A DNA stretch of 64,000 bases from Salinibacillus xinjiangensis (GTDB taxonomy: Bacteria > Bacillota > Bacilli > Bacillales > Alkalibacillaceae), in contig NZ_WJNH01000001.1 of the NCBI RefSeq assembly GCF_009649735.1, forward strand, positions 124,001 to 188,000, written 5' to 3'. The number at the start of each line of letters is the position of its first letter. Positions within the stretch are counted from its first letter, which is position 1. The notes under the pieces are model-generated. The model did no database searches, was not told where the DNA came from, and saw only the letters and a program-made list of their open reading frames with translations. Both the position numbers and the translations under genes were made by a program. Shown in pieces: positions 25,587-34,093 of the stretch.

Positions 25587-25615
25587 GTTATATATCATAA
25601 ACTATAATTCCTCAA
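25587..25615 (-). promoter_or_regulatory. Probable sigma-A promoter of gntR copy 2
   Basis: TTGAGG (25615-25610), 17-base spacer, TATAAC (25592-25587). The rest of the interval up to 25783 is AT-rich and shows nothing else I can support. Confidence 0.5.
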
Positions 25616-25783
25616 GATTTTTAACACACACTAGAAAAGGTTATTTTTAAATCTGTTACAAGTTGTTTAGCAGGTTATACTTTTAATGTGTTTCTACTTT
25701 AAAAATTAATGTTATTTTAAAGGTAATGTAAAAAGCATATTAAATCAATAGTCATTACTAAATATTACATCAAGACAAACACG

Positions 25784-25817
25784 GAAGTAGTGAAAAGGTT
25801 AATTTTTTCACTACTTC
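25784..25817 (-). terminator. Terminator hairpin after CoA-transferase copy 2
   Basis: A perfect 13-bp stem GAAGTAGTGAAAA / TTTTCACTACTTC, 13 bases after the CoA-transferase stop. The loop-proximal A/T pairs make it AT-rich; the minus-strand tail is only moderately T-rich. It ends the PrpD-to-CoA-transferase unit. Confidence 0.65.
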
Positions 25818-25830
25818 AATAAAAGCAAAA

Positions 25831-27021
25831 CTATATAACCGACTCTTTTCTTAGGGCTTCAATTATATCTGAATCTAAATTTAACAGTTCTCCTAATACT
25901 TCATCATTATGCTCACCCATGGCAGGTCCTGCCTGGTATTCAGGTTTATAATTTTTCACTTTTATAGGTGTGCCTAACATCTTTAACAAGCCAAAAGTTG
26001 GGTGTTGATATTCAACAATCATATCTCTTTCTTTGATAAATGGGTCCTCTAATGCTTCTTTTACCGTATTAACAGGAGCAATCGGTACTTTCCCCTTTAA
26101 TTTTTCTAGCCAGTAGTCCGATTCCTTTTCCTCAAATAAGGAAATAAGCTTTGGAATTAAAGTACCCTTATTATCAAAGCGTTGTTTAAAATCTTTATAA
26201 CGATCATCTTCCGCCAACTCCGGTGCTCCTAAACATTCGCAAAGAATCGGGAAAAACTTTTCCTTATTACACATTACAATGACATTGCCATCTTTAGTTG
26301 GAAATAGTTGAGAAGGTACTAATGTTGGATGTGCTGAATAACTAGTTCTTTCAGGTTCAAATCCTTTGTTTAAATGCCAAGCACCTAAATAGTTTAAAAC
26401 AGATGCCGCCGTATCATATAAACTCACATCAATGTCACTACCAACACCTGTTGATCTCGCTTTAAAAATCCCAACCATCAGACCTAAGGCCGCCATCATT
26501 CCAGTTGAAAAATCGATAATGGATAATCCGAATTTAGAGGGAACACCATCTGGTTCACCTGTTAAGGACATGTGCCCTAGTTTAGCCTGAAGTAGATAGT
26601 CATATGCCGGTTCTTTTTTCATCGAACCTGTTGTCCCGAATCCAGATAAGGAACAAGTTACTATTTGTGGATTGATGTGCTTGAGTTGATCATAGGTAAT
26701 GCCTAATTTCTCTGGGACATCCCCCCTAAAATTGTTAAAAACAGCATCGGACTTTTCAACTAAATTATTAAATATTTGTCTACCTTTTTCATTCTTAATA
26801 TCCAATGTAATACTTTTCTTGTTGCGATTAAATGATTGAAAAAATAAACTATCTCCATTTTCTGCATAAGGAATGACCTGCCTGGATACATCCCCATTTG
26901 TACTTTTTTGTTCTATTTTGATTACCTCAGCTCCAAGATCAGCTAACTGTAAAGTTGCAAATGGCCCCGCACCATATTGACCCATGGAGATAATCCTTAA
27001 CCCTTCTAAAGGTTTTTTCAT
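25831..27021 (-). CDS. Family III CoA-transferase (CaiB/BaiF), copy 2
   Basis: A 396-residue CoA-transferase with the N-terminal signature ISMGQYGAGPFATLQLADLGAEVIK (span 11-35) and the catalytic Asp in AYDYLLQAKLGHMSLTG (about residue 142). It is last in the sigma-54-driven unit PrpD, acyl-CoA dehydrogenase, MaoC hydratase, CoA-transferase. Relatives activate itaconate, mesaconate, citramalate, oxalate or carnitine-type acids with succinyl-CoA or another donor. Together with the MaoC protein and the CitE-like lyase of the same regulon it recalls the itaconate-degradation trio (CoA-transferase, hydratase, citramalyl-CoA lyase), which is an inference from family membership. Confidence 0.9.
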   Translation of the reverse strand: MKKPLEGLRIISMGQYGAGPFATLQLADLGAEVIKIEQKSTNGDVSRQVIPYAENGDSLFFQSFNRNKKSITLDIKNEKGRQIFNNLVEKSDAVFNNFRGDVPEKLGITYDQLKHINPQIVTCSLSGFGTTGSMKKEPAYDYLLQAKLGHMSLTGEPDGVPSKFGLSIIDFSTGMMAALGLMVGIFKARSTGVGSDIDVSLYDTAASVLNYLGAWHLNKGFEPERTSYSAHPTLVPSQLFPTKDGNVIVMCNKEKFFPILCECLGAPELAEDDRYKDFKQRFDNKGTLIPKLISLFEEKESDYWLEKLKGKVPIAPVNTVKEALEDPFIKERDMIVEYQHPTFGLLKMLGTPIKVKNYKPEYQAGPAMGEHNDEVLGELLNLDSDIIEALRKESVI

Positions 27022-27046
27022 TTTTTAACCTCCCTGTATCACAGAA

Positions 27047-27544
27047 TCATTTCCTTTTATGTGTAAATGGGCGCGCAGCATATTCACTTTTTGGGATGAG
27101 CAATTTCCTTCTATAGCTCATTACATCTTCTTCCCTTTGGTTTGTGATAACAGTTTCAACATAGACAATTCCTCTATCATTCTTACTCTTAGATTCACGT
27201 TTATCTAAAATTTTTGTGTGTCCATATAATGTATCTCCGTGAAAAGTAGGTGCTAAATGCTTTACATTTTCATATTCAAGCATTGCAATGGCTGCTCCAC
27301 TAATATCATTTACAGTCATACCAACTGCAATAGAAAAAACTAGAGTACCATTAACTAAGTTTTCTCCAAATTGTGATTGAGAGGCGTAATGGGCATCTAT
27401 ATGAAGTGGATGCTGATTCAATGCTAATAGACTAAAGATTGTATCATCTGCAGCTGTTATAGTTCTGCCCGGCCAATGTTTAATAACGTCTCCTACTTCA
27501 AAATCCTCATAAACTCTTCCAAAAGGTGTGTGTATTTCTGCCAT
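27047..27544 (-). CDS. MaoC-family (R)-enoyl-CoA hydratase, mesaconyl/itaconyl-CoA hydratase-like
   Basis: A 165-residue hotdog hydratase. The hydratase-2 region is GRTITAADDTIFSLLALNQHPLHIDAHYASQS (span about 26-57; catalytic Asp/His pair in TAADDTIF ... HPLHID), followed by VNGTLVFSIAVGM. The NQHPLHID wording resembles mesaconyl-CoA/beta-methylmalyl-CoA hydratases more than PhaJ. It would add water to the enoyl-CoA formed by the adjacent acyl-CoA dehydrogenase. Good ribosome site GGGAGG. The proposed substrate is inference. Confidence 0.85.
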   Translation of the reverse strand: MAEIHTPFGRVYEDFEVGDVIKHWPGRTITAADDTIFSLLALNQHPLHIDAHYASQSQFGENLVNGTLVFSIAVGMTVNDISGAAIAMLEYENVKHLAPTFHGDTLYGHTKILDKRESKSKNDRGIVYVETVITNQREEDVMSYRRKLLIPKSEYAARPFTHKRK

Positions 27545-27567
27545 AATAAATTCCTCCCTATTTTTAG

Positions 27568-28728
27568 TTAAATACTATATTTTTTAACTAAGCCTTTACT
27601 GATAATAATTCTTTGCATTTCGTTTGTTCCTTCTCCTATCAGCATTAATGGAGCATCACGGTAGTACCGTTCAATATCAAATTCTTTTGTGTATCCATAA
27701 CCTCCGTGTATCCTCATCGCTTCAGCAGAAAGCTCAAATCCTGCCTCTGTAGCAAAAAGTTTTGCCATTCCTGCTTCCAAATCACTTCTTTCACCTTTTT
27801 GCAATTTAACCGCAGCATTTAATGTCATTAATCTAGCAGCTTCTAACTGGGTCCCCATTTCTCCTAACTTTAATTGTATAGCTTGATGATCACTAATAGG
27901 TACACCGAATGTTTTTCTCTCTTGTGCATAACGAATAGAATCTTCAAAAGCTGCTCTAGCAATTCCTAAACCGCGAGCGGCCACATTTACACGACCAAGT
28001 TCTAAGCCTCCAAGTACTTGTTTGAACCCTTTTCCCTCTTCACCGCCTATGAGCTGATTGGCAGGTACTTCGAAGTCTTCAAATACCAGCTCACAAGTTT
28101 TAACCCCTTTATAGCCCAACTTATCAATATCTCTTTGAACTTGGAAACCTTCATGGCCCTTCTGTATAATAAATAAACTAATTCCTTTATATCTTGGTGT
28201 AACTTCCGTGTCCGTTTTAGCTGCCAAAATGAATGTATTCCCATGACGTGCATTGGTAATCCACATTTTACTACCGTTCACAATATACTGATCTCCAGAC
28301 TTTTTAGCTTTGGTTGACATATTTTGTACATCAGTACCTGCATCTGCTTCAGAAAGTGCTAAACCGCCTCTGAACTCACCTGAAGCTAATTTGGGTAGAA
28401 ACTTATCTTTTTGTTCATCTGTACCAAATTTTTCAATAATATAACACATAATTAAATGACTATTAATAATTCCTGAAACACTCATCCAATGTCTAGTAAT
28501 CTCTTCTACAACAAGAGAATAAGTAACATAATCGAGACCAATCCCACCATATTCTTCAGGAACAGTAAACCCGAAAAAGCCCAATTCTTTCATTTTCTCA
28601 ACAATTTCTGTTGGATACTCATCGCTATGGTCTAACTCCCTCGCTACGGGTTTAATCTCCTTTTCACAAAAATCCCGAACCATATCTAAGACCTGTTGTT
28701 GTTCTTCATTAAGCTCGTATAAACTCAT
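27568..28728 (-). CDS. Acyl-CoA dehydrogenase, canonical active site
   Basis: A 386-residue FAD-dependent acyl-CoA dehydrogenase. FAD and substrate contacts appear in GGLALSEADAGTDVQNM and YIVNGSKMWITNA, and the catalytic glutamate is in LIGEGTNEMQRIIIS near the C-terminus (about residue 367). The RIHGGYGYTKEFDIERYYRDA helix is standard. It is in a tight sigma-54-driven unit with PrpD upstream and MaoC downstream. With these partners it could act on a methylsuccinyl-, glutaryl- or succinyl-type CoA ester; the sequence does not decide. Confidence 0.92.
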   Translation of the reverse strand: MSLYELNEEQQQVLDMVRDFCEKEIKPVARELDHSDEYPTEIVEKMKELGFFGFTVPEEYGGIGLDYVTYSLVVEEITRHWMSVSGIINSHLIMCYIIEKFGTDEQKDKFLPKLASGEFRGGLALSEADAGTDVQNMSTKAKKSGDQYIVNGSKMWITNARHGNTFILAAKTDTEVTPRYKGISLFIIQKGHEGFQVQRDIDKLGYKGVKTCELVFEDFEVPANQLIGGEEGKGFKQVLGGLELGRVNVAARGLGIARAAFEDSIRYAQERKTFGVPISDHQAIQLKLGEMGTQLEAARLMTLNAAVKLQKGERSDLEAGMAKLFATEAGFELSAEAMRIHGGYGYTKEFDIERYYRDAPLMLIGEGTNEMQRIIISKGLVKKYSI

Positions 28729-28752
28729 CGAAATTCCTCCCTTATGATATCT

Positions 28753-30144
28753 TTATAGTAGTTTTGTAAACTCATTGATATTGTCAAATCGGTCTAAATT
28801 TCTAACTGCATCGATTATGTTTTCTTGTTCAATTACTGAATAAACTGGTTCCGTTACATATTTAAATTTATCGATTAGCTCCTGCCAAGAAAGTTGATTT
28901 TCTGGATCGCCCTTCGGATATTCAAGATATTCAGTAAATGTTCCTTTAGATGTTTCAATGACAACCCTTGATGGCCACTTCTTAGGGAATTCTTTGTCTA
29001 AATCTGGATCATGGTAGCAATGCACTTTTTTCATCATATTTTTCACATCTGGATTATTAATATTTTTCTGACTGTATTCTTCTAATAGTGTTTTTCGATA
29101 TAGTGCCGCTACTGCTGCACCAAATGGCATACTAAATTGAATATCCACTGTATTTTTAGGATTTCTTTTTTCTTCTTCTGGCCAACTTACAATCGGCATC
29201 CCTGTCTCAACCATATAAACATTAATATTATCAATTTCCTCAGGGCTAATATCATTTTCCGTTACCAGTTTCAATATAATGTCAAGCGGCCCTTGCTTAT
29301 AACGGCAACAAGCATGTGGTTTAATACTCGTTCTACTCATCTGACTATTTTCAAATATAAAAGGGTCACCTAAAATGGATAAATCAGTGTCAAAAGAATA
29401 AGAATGTGCTAATCCCTTATTCCCCTCAATAACAGTATTTGGGCCTACAAAGCCATCTTTAGCAAGTTCTGTTGCAATGATTCCACTATGCGCTGCCCAC
29501 CCTGGATGTATTCGTTTCGTCCATGCACCACTTTCCAAAAACTCCATAGAGGCAGCAGCTTGGCTCCCTGCTATTCCGAATGCGTTAGAAGTTTGCTCTT
29601 CCGATAGATTCATAACTTTGCTAGCCGTAGCAATAGCACCAAATATCCCAAATACCCCTGTCGGATGAAAACCTCTTGTATAAACATTTGAAGGATTTAG
29701 AGCTTTACCCAGTCTCCCCATTACTTCATAACCAACAACAGCAGATTCAAGAAAGTTTTTACCTGACCCATCATAATATTCGCTTGTTGATAAAGCAGCT
29801 GGAAATACTGCAACTGCCGGATGCAATGATGCTTCGTTAATGACATCATCAAGTTCTAGACTATGAGATGCTGTACCATTTGCCAACGCTGAGTACTGTG
29901 GTTGCGCTTTCAAATCTTTTGAACCAATTACAGTTCCTCTTCCATCTCCACCAAACTTTTTTATATAGTTATGAATAGGTTTGGTTGTTGTAAAATGACT
30001 TCCACGTGCCGCTAAGCCAACAAAATCCAATGTCAAAAATTTAGCAAGATCAATTAAACTACTCGATAAATTTTCATATTTGGTTTCTTTGGTTAACTTC
30101 GAAAGACTATCTGCAGCCTTTAATTGCTGTCCTTGTATCTGCAT
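28753..30144 (-). CDS. MmgE/PrpD family protein (paralogue 2)
   Basis: A 463-residue PrpD-fold protein with SHSLELDDVINEASLHPAVAVFPAALS near residue 90, KRIHPGWAAHSGIIATELA and SIKPHACCRYKQGPLD further on. It differs clearly from the first paralogue (for example CCRYKQ instead of CRHTHH). It is the first gene behind the sigma-54 promoter at 30195-30210 and has an AAGGAGG site. Known reactions of the fold include 2-methylcitrate dehydration and cis-aconitate decarboxylation. The PrpR-like activator next door makes a methylcitrate-type substrate attractive, but no prpB/prpC is present here. Confidence 0.87.
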   Translation of the reverse strand: MQIQGQQLKAADSLSKLTKETKYENLSSSLIDLAKFLTLDFVGLAARGSHFTTTKPIHNYIKKFGGDGRGTVIGSKDLKAQPQYSALANGTASHSLELDDVINEASLHPAVAVFPAALSTSEYYDGSGKNFLESAVVGYEVMGRLGKALNPSNVYTRGFHPTGVFGIFGAIATASKVMNLSEEQTSNAFGIAGSQAAASMEFLESGAWTKRIHPGWAAHSGIIATELAKDGFVGPNTVIEGNKGLAHSYSFDTDLSILGDPFIFENSQMSRTSIKPHACCRYKQGPLDIILKLVTENDISPEEIDNINVYMVETGMPIVSWPEEEKRNPKNTVDIQFSMPFGAAVAALYRKTLLEEYSQKNINNPDVKNMMKKVHCYHDPDLDKEFPKKWPSRVVIETSKGTFTEYLEYPKGDPENQLSWQELIDKFKYVTEPVYSVIEQENIIDAVRNLDRFDNINEFTKLL

Positions 30145-30194
30145 AATACGCCTCCTTAAGATTATTTAAAAATGAATTTTCACTTTAGATTAGT

Positions 30195-30210
30195 TGCAAT
30201 TTCCATGCCA
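30195..30210 (-). promoter_or_regulatory. Sigma-54 promoter (-24/-12) of the PrpD unit
   Basis: Minus strand TGGCATG (30210-30204), GAAA, TTGCA (30199-30195). GG and GC are separated by exactly 10 bases, matching the TGGCACG-N4-TTGCA consensus. The GC is about 52 bases before the PrpD start. Confidence 0.88.
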
Positions 30211-30248
30211 AAAGTCAAAGCTTATTTTAAGAGGCTTTTGACCGAATG

Positions 30249-30290
30249 TGTTTCGTCATGTTACACACCTTATGAAACGTGTTTGAAACA
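30249..30290. promoter_or_regulatory. Upstream activator repeats of the PrpD unit
   Basis: Contains GTTTCG (30249), ATGAAACG (30272) and TTGAAACA (30283). The minus strand reads GTTTCAAACACGTTTCAT, sharing GTTTCAAA-N3/4-CGTTTCA with the other three sigma-54 promoters of this window. The repeats are 40-80 bases upstream of the -24 box, the expected place for a sigma-54 activator. Confidence 0.65.
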
Positions 30291-30335
30291 AAAGAAAAAG
30301 CAAGACTTAATTTCATAAAAATTAAGTCTTGCTTT
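30288..30335 (-). terminator. Strong terminator of the sigma-54 activator gene / TRAP-Hyu operon
   Basis: A 16-bp stem (AAAGCAAGACTTAATT / AATTAAGTCTTGCTTT) with a 7-base loop, starting 14 bases after the activator stop and followed on the minus strand by a T-rich tail. It insulates this operon from the sigma-54 promoter of the PrpD unit. Confidence 0.9.
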
Positions 30336-30348
30336 CAAATAAGGTACT

Positions 30349-32241
30349 TTATTCTAAATTAAACTTATTCATTTTTCTCCATAATGTAGTACGAGAAATG
30401 CCTAGTAAATCAGCAGCCTCTGCCTTATTACCTCCAGTTTTATTCAGGGCATTTACAATGTCATTTCTTTCTGAAGTAGATTGTTCCAATTTACGACTTA
30501 TATTTAACTCTTGGGATAGCATGGTATCTTTATTTCTCTGTTTAGATTTTAAGAACTCCATAAATAGGTCCTTAAAAGAGTTTACTAAATCATAGGTAGT
30601 TGTAGATATAGATGTTAAAGCTGTCAATCTAACGACAAAATTTTCAATTTCCCTTATATTTCCTGGCCAATCATAGGATAAAAGACTATCTTTTCCAAAT
30701 TCCGAAAGATAACTTGCTTGATCTTCAGAAAGTCCATTTTTATGCAATAAATGCTTAAAAATCAATGGAATATCTTCATTTCTTTCTCTTAAAGATGGAA
30801 TATCAAGTTGCAAAACATTTATTCTGTAGTATAAATCTTCTCTAAAATTTCCCTGTTCAACCTGTCGAACTAATGATTTGTTTGTTGCTGTAATGATACG
30901 AACATCCAAAGGTATTATTTTCTTTCCGCCTAATCTTATGACTTCTTTTTCCTGTAAAACTCTGAGTAATTTTGTTTGAATATCAATAGGTATCTCGCTT
31001 ATTTCATCTAGAAAAATAGTACCCTTTTGTGCCATTTCAAACATTCCAGGCTTTCCACCTTTTTTTGCCCCGGTAAACGCACCTTCATCATAACCAAATA
31101 GTTCACTTTCCAAAATGGATTGAGGTATCGCCGCGCAATTAACAGGAAAAAAAGGTTTTTCTGATCTGGTACTATATTTGTGGATACTATGAGCTAACAA
31201 CTCTTTACCTGTCCCTGATTCACCATAAATTAGTATTGGCGCATTTGACTTTGAGTATTGTTTAGATCTGGTTATTAATTTCTTCATGTTAGTTGACTGA
31301 TGAATTATACTGTCAAAAGTATATTTAGATTGATTTTTAGAATGCTCACTCACACTATCAATCTCATTCAATTGATTTGGATTTAAATGAGTACTAATCA
31401 TTAATAAATAGTTATTAAAACTAGAATTAATATACATAGGTAACAATATCTCGTTTTCATTAGGTTCATTTTTAAAAGCTTCTAAAGATTTACCCAAGGC
31501 TAATTCAATATTCTTCCCTATTAATTCATGCCTAAATGATTTACTGGAATAGCGGATTGCAGACTCATTAACATCCATCACCATACCGTTTATATCAATC
31601 AAAAATACTGGTTCTGACATTTTTTTGAAAATGGTTTCCTTTAATTCTGCATTTTTCACCATTTTATTGTAAGTAGTAGCCAATTGATATGCCTTCATCA
31701 ATTCTATCCTTATTAACTCAGTTGAATAGATTAAAATATTATTCATACCAATATCTTCGGCTATTTCACAAATGGAACTAGTACCAATCAAAACATCAAA
31801 CCCTCGTTTTTTGTACTCTTTAATCTGCTCTTTTGCTTGATTTAGATTTTCAAAGGTTAAGTTAACCAATTCAATATTTAATAACTTTTCGTATTCTGTT
31901 AGTTCATATTTATTTTCACCATAGTACATCAAAATTATTTTGTTACCATACTTTTTAGCTTTTGCAATAGATTTGACTAAATCAGATTCAGAAAATTGAA
32001 ATGGATATATGGGTATGGTATAGGTTAATTCGGTAAAATCCCTTTTAATGACTTCTAAATGGGCGCCGCTTGTAATGACTAAATCGTAATTTAACAGATT
32101 GTCACTATCAATATGCTGACTGATTTCCCCAAAACCTACTTCTTTTACATCTAGTACTATAGGCAAATTCATAATATCCATAACTTCATAAAACAGGTGG
32201 GAAAAATTACGATGAGTTAAAACAAGGATTTTTGTAGGCAA
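30349..32241 (-). CDS. PrpR-type sigma-54-dependent transcriptional activator
   Basis: A 630-residue enhancer-binding protein. Order: N-terminal PrpR_N-like sensor (about 1-190, starting KILVLTHRNFSHL), PAS domain (about 205-300, MSEPVFLIDINGMVMDVNESA), AAA+ sigma-54 interaction domain (about 315-545) with Walker A GESGTGKE, the GAFTGA loop needed to contact sigma-54 and Walker B GTIFLDEI, then a Fis-type helix-turn-helix (NKAEAADLLGISRTTLWRKM) at the C-terminus. The TTG at 32241 follows AAAGGGG by about 8 bases and gives the natural N-terminus; a longer in-frame reading lacks a ribosome site. It is the last gene of the TRAP-CitE-Hyu unit and should activate the four -24/-12 promoters found here. 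Confidence 0.93.
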   Translation of the reverse strand: MPTKILVLTHRNFSHLFYEVMDIMNLPIVLDVKEVGFGEISQHIDSDNLLNYDLVITSGAHLEVIKRDFTELTYTIPIYPFQFSESDLVKSIAKAKKYGNKIILMYYGENKYELTEYEKLLNIELVNLTFENLNQAKEQIKEYKKRGFDVLIGTSSICEIAEDIGMNNILIYSTELIRIELMKAYQLATTYNKMVKNAELKETIFKKMSEPVFLIDINGMVMDVNESAIRYSSKSFRHELIGKNIELALGKSLEAFKNEPNENEILLPMYINSSFNNYLLMISTHLNPNQLNEIDSVSEHSKNQSKYTFDSIIHQSTNMKKLITRSKQYSKSNAPILIYGESGTGKELLAHSIHKYSTRSEKPFFPVNCAAIPQSILESELFGYDEGAFTGAKKGGKPGMFEMAQKGTIFLDEISEIPIDIQTKLLRVLQEKEVIRLGGKKIIPLDVRIITATNKSLVRQVEQGNFREDLYYRINVLQLDIPSLRERNEDIPLIFKHLLHKNGLSEDQASYLSEFGKDSLLSYDWPGNIREIENFVVRLTALTSISTTTYDLVNSFKDLFMEFLKSKQRNKDTMLSQELNISRKLEQSTSERNDIVNALNKTGGNKAEAADLLGISRTTLWRKMNKFNLE

Positions 32242-32325
32242 AAAAATAACCCCTTTCAGAAAATTTTCATCTTTTGAAAAATTCTCCAAAAAGAGTTGAA
32301 AGTCCTTTTTTATTTAAACACTATT

Positions 32326-34092
32326 TTACTTGAGCGAATTATTACGATAGTCTGCAGTTGCTACCTCGTCAATAGTTAAATCACTTTTTAGTATAACCCC
32401 ATAGACATCCTTTACCGTTCTTTTTGCAATAAGACCGTCTTTGAAATCTTCCAACACCTGTTCTGGGTCTCTTTCTAGTGGATTCCCATATCCCCCTGCA
32501 CTCGGTGTTTTTATAAGTAGAGTATCCCCAGCGTTAATCTTAAAGTTGGTCAATTTAGCATGAAGGTTCTTTTCTTTCTGAGAATTGGAATTAAGGATTA
32601 ACGAACCAGTTTGTCCATCAGCTCCTCCTAGAACTCCTTTTGGTGCATCGAAATGCCGATCACCTTCACCAGAAAACAATGTATCTGTGAAAAATTCCCA
32701 TTCCCTAGCGATTCCGATTCCGCCTCTCCATTGTCCAGCAGCAGGTTCTTCCTCTCTTAACTCATATCTATGACATCTCATTGGTGTGCGCATCTCTAAT
32801 TCTTCTATAGGATTATTCCTCGTATTAGCAACTAAATTATCAACACTATCCATGGCATCTTTCCCGAATCTACCACCATAAGATCCTTCATTTATTTCAA
32901 TATAAATCCAATAAGCTCCTGTATCAGGGGATACCCCTGCATAGGAATTTGCACTTACATGCGCAGAGTTTCCTGCTGTTGTTTTTTCAGGAAGTACTTC
33001 TGCTAATGCTAGGTTGATTTGATCTGCTAGTCGGTTGATTTGATTAAATCTAGCAAAACATGATGCTGGAAACTTAGGGTTAAAAATAGTTCCTAATGGA
33101 GCGACTACCTCAATGGGCTTGAATATTCCACTGTTTTGTGGAACAAACACTTCCGAATTGGCTTCATCTAACAAAATTGACCTTACAATTGTATATGTTG
33201 CCGGTAAAGTTGAACCTGAATAGGGTACATTATATCCCGTTTCTACCTGTGGTGAACTTCCCGTTAAATCCACTATAATATCGCTTCCTCTAACTTCCAC
33301 ACTTGTTTCTATTTTTAATGGTTCTCCGTAGTTCCTACCATCATCATCCAACCAGCCTGTTGGTGCCTTATATATCCCATCTGGAATTTTCTCTATTTCC
33401 TTTCTCAACATTTCTTCCGAATAATCCATCCATCTTTTTTCTGTTGCCTGAACAGTATCTAAACCATATCTATCAATAAGTTCCAAATATCTTCTTTGAC
33501 CAAGTTTTGCGGAAGCAATCATTGCTTCAATATCACCTTTGTTTTCGTTAGGAGTTCGCACATTCTCCAAAACATGTCGCCACATTGCTTCATCTTTTTT
33601 ACCCTTATCATATAATTTAACAGCATTGTAATGCTTACCTTCTGCAAAAACATCAACCACATCAACCATTAATCCTGGTGACATACCTCCAACATCTAAA
33701 ACGTGACCTGTGTTAGCAGCAAAACCTACTAATTTTCCGCCATAAAATATAGGAATTATTATAGCTAAATCTGGGGTATGTGAAGCACCATGATAGGGGT
33801 TATTATGTAAAATAATATCCCCCTCATTAATATCATTTCCTAAGAAGTGCTTTACTCCCTTTATATACCCAGGAAGTGAACCTATATGCATTGGGGTTGA
33901 ATCACTCTCACACAATTCATTTCCATCGGAATCAAACAAACCTGCACCCAAATCTTCTGATTCCCGAATAATACTTGAATAGGCCATTCGATATAACACA
34001 AGGGCCATTTCTTTAGCGATAGAATTAAATGAACCAGCTATAACACCTAAAGTAACGGGGTCTATGTTTTCATAGCTCTTCTTATTAGACAT
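32326..34092 (-). CDS. hyuB: Hydantoinase/oxoprolinase B-type subunit (HyuB)
   Basis: A 588-residue HyuB-fold protein with the typical N-terminus DPVTLGVIAGSFNSIAKEM, the segment LHNNPYHGASHTPDLAIIIP with metal-binding histidines, NTGHVLDVGG, and the C-terminal GGRFGKDAMDS and TPSAGGYGNPLERDPE blocks. With HyuA it makes ATP-dependent ring-opening amidases (N-methylhydantoinase, 5-oxoprolinase, caprolactamase) or carboxylases such as acetophenone carboxylase. It starts 1 base after hyuA, its ribosome site lying inside hyuA. Substrate is unknown. An isochorismatase-fold amidohydrolase in the operon favours an amide or imide over a ketone. Confidence 0.92.
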   Translation of the reverse strand: MSNKKSYENIDPVTLGVIAGSFNSIAKEMALVLYRMAYSSIIRESEDLGAGLFDSDGNELCESDSTPMHIGSLPGYIKGVKHFLGNDINEGDIILHNNPYHGASHTPDLAIIIPIFYGGKLVGFAANTGHVLDVGGMSPGLMVDVVDVFAEGKHYNAVKLYDKGKKDEAMWRHVLENVRTPNENKGDIEAMIASAKLGQRRYLELIDRYGLDTVQATEKRWMDYSEEMLRKEIEKIPDGIYKAPTGWLDDDGRNYGEPLKIETSVEVRGSDIIVDLTGSSPQVETGYNVPYSGSTLPATYTIVRSILLDEANSEVFVPQNSGIFKPIEVVAPLGTIFNPKFPASCFARFNQINRLADQINLALAEVLPEKTTAGNSAHVSANSYAGVSPDTGAYWIYIEINEGSYGGRFGKDAMDSVDNLVANTRNNPIEELEMRTPMRCHRYELREEEPAAGQWRGGIGIAREWEFFTDTLFSGEGDRHFDAPKGVLGGADGQTGSLILNSNSQKEKNLHAKLTNFKINAGDTLLIKTPSAGGYGNPLERDPEQVLEDFKDGLIAKRTVKDVYGVILKSDLTIDEVATADYRNNSLK

Positions 34093-34093
34093 A

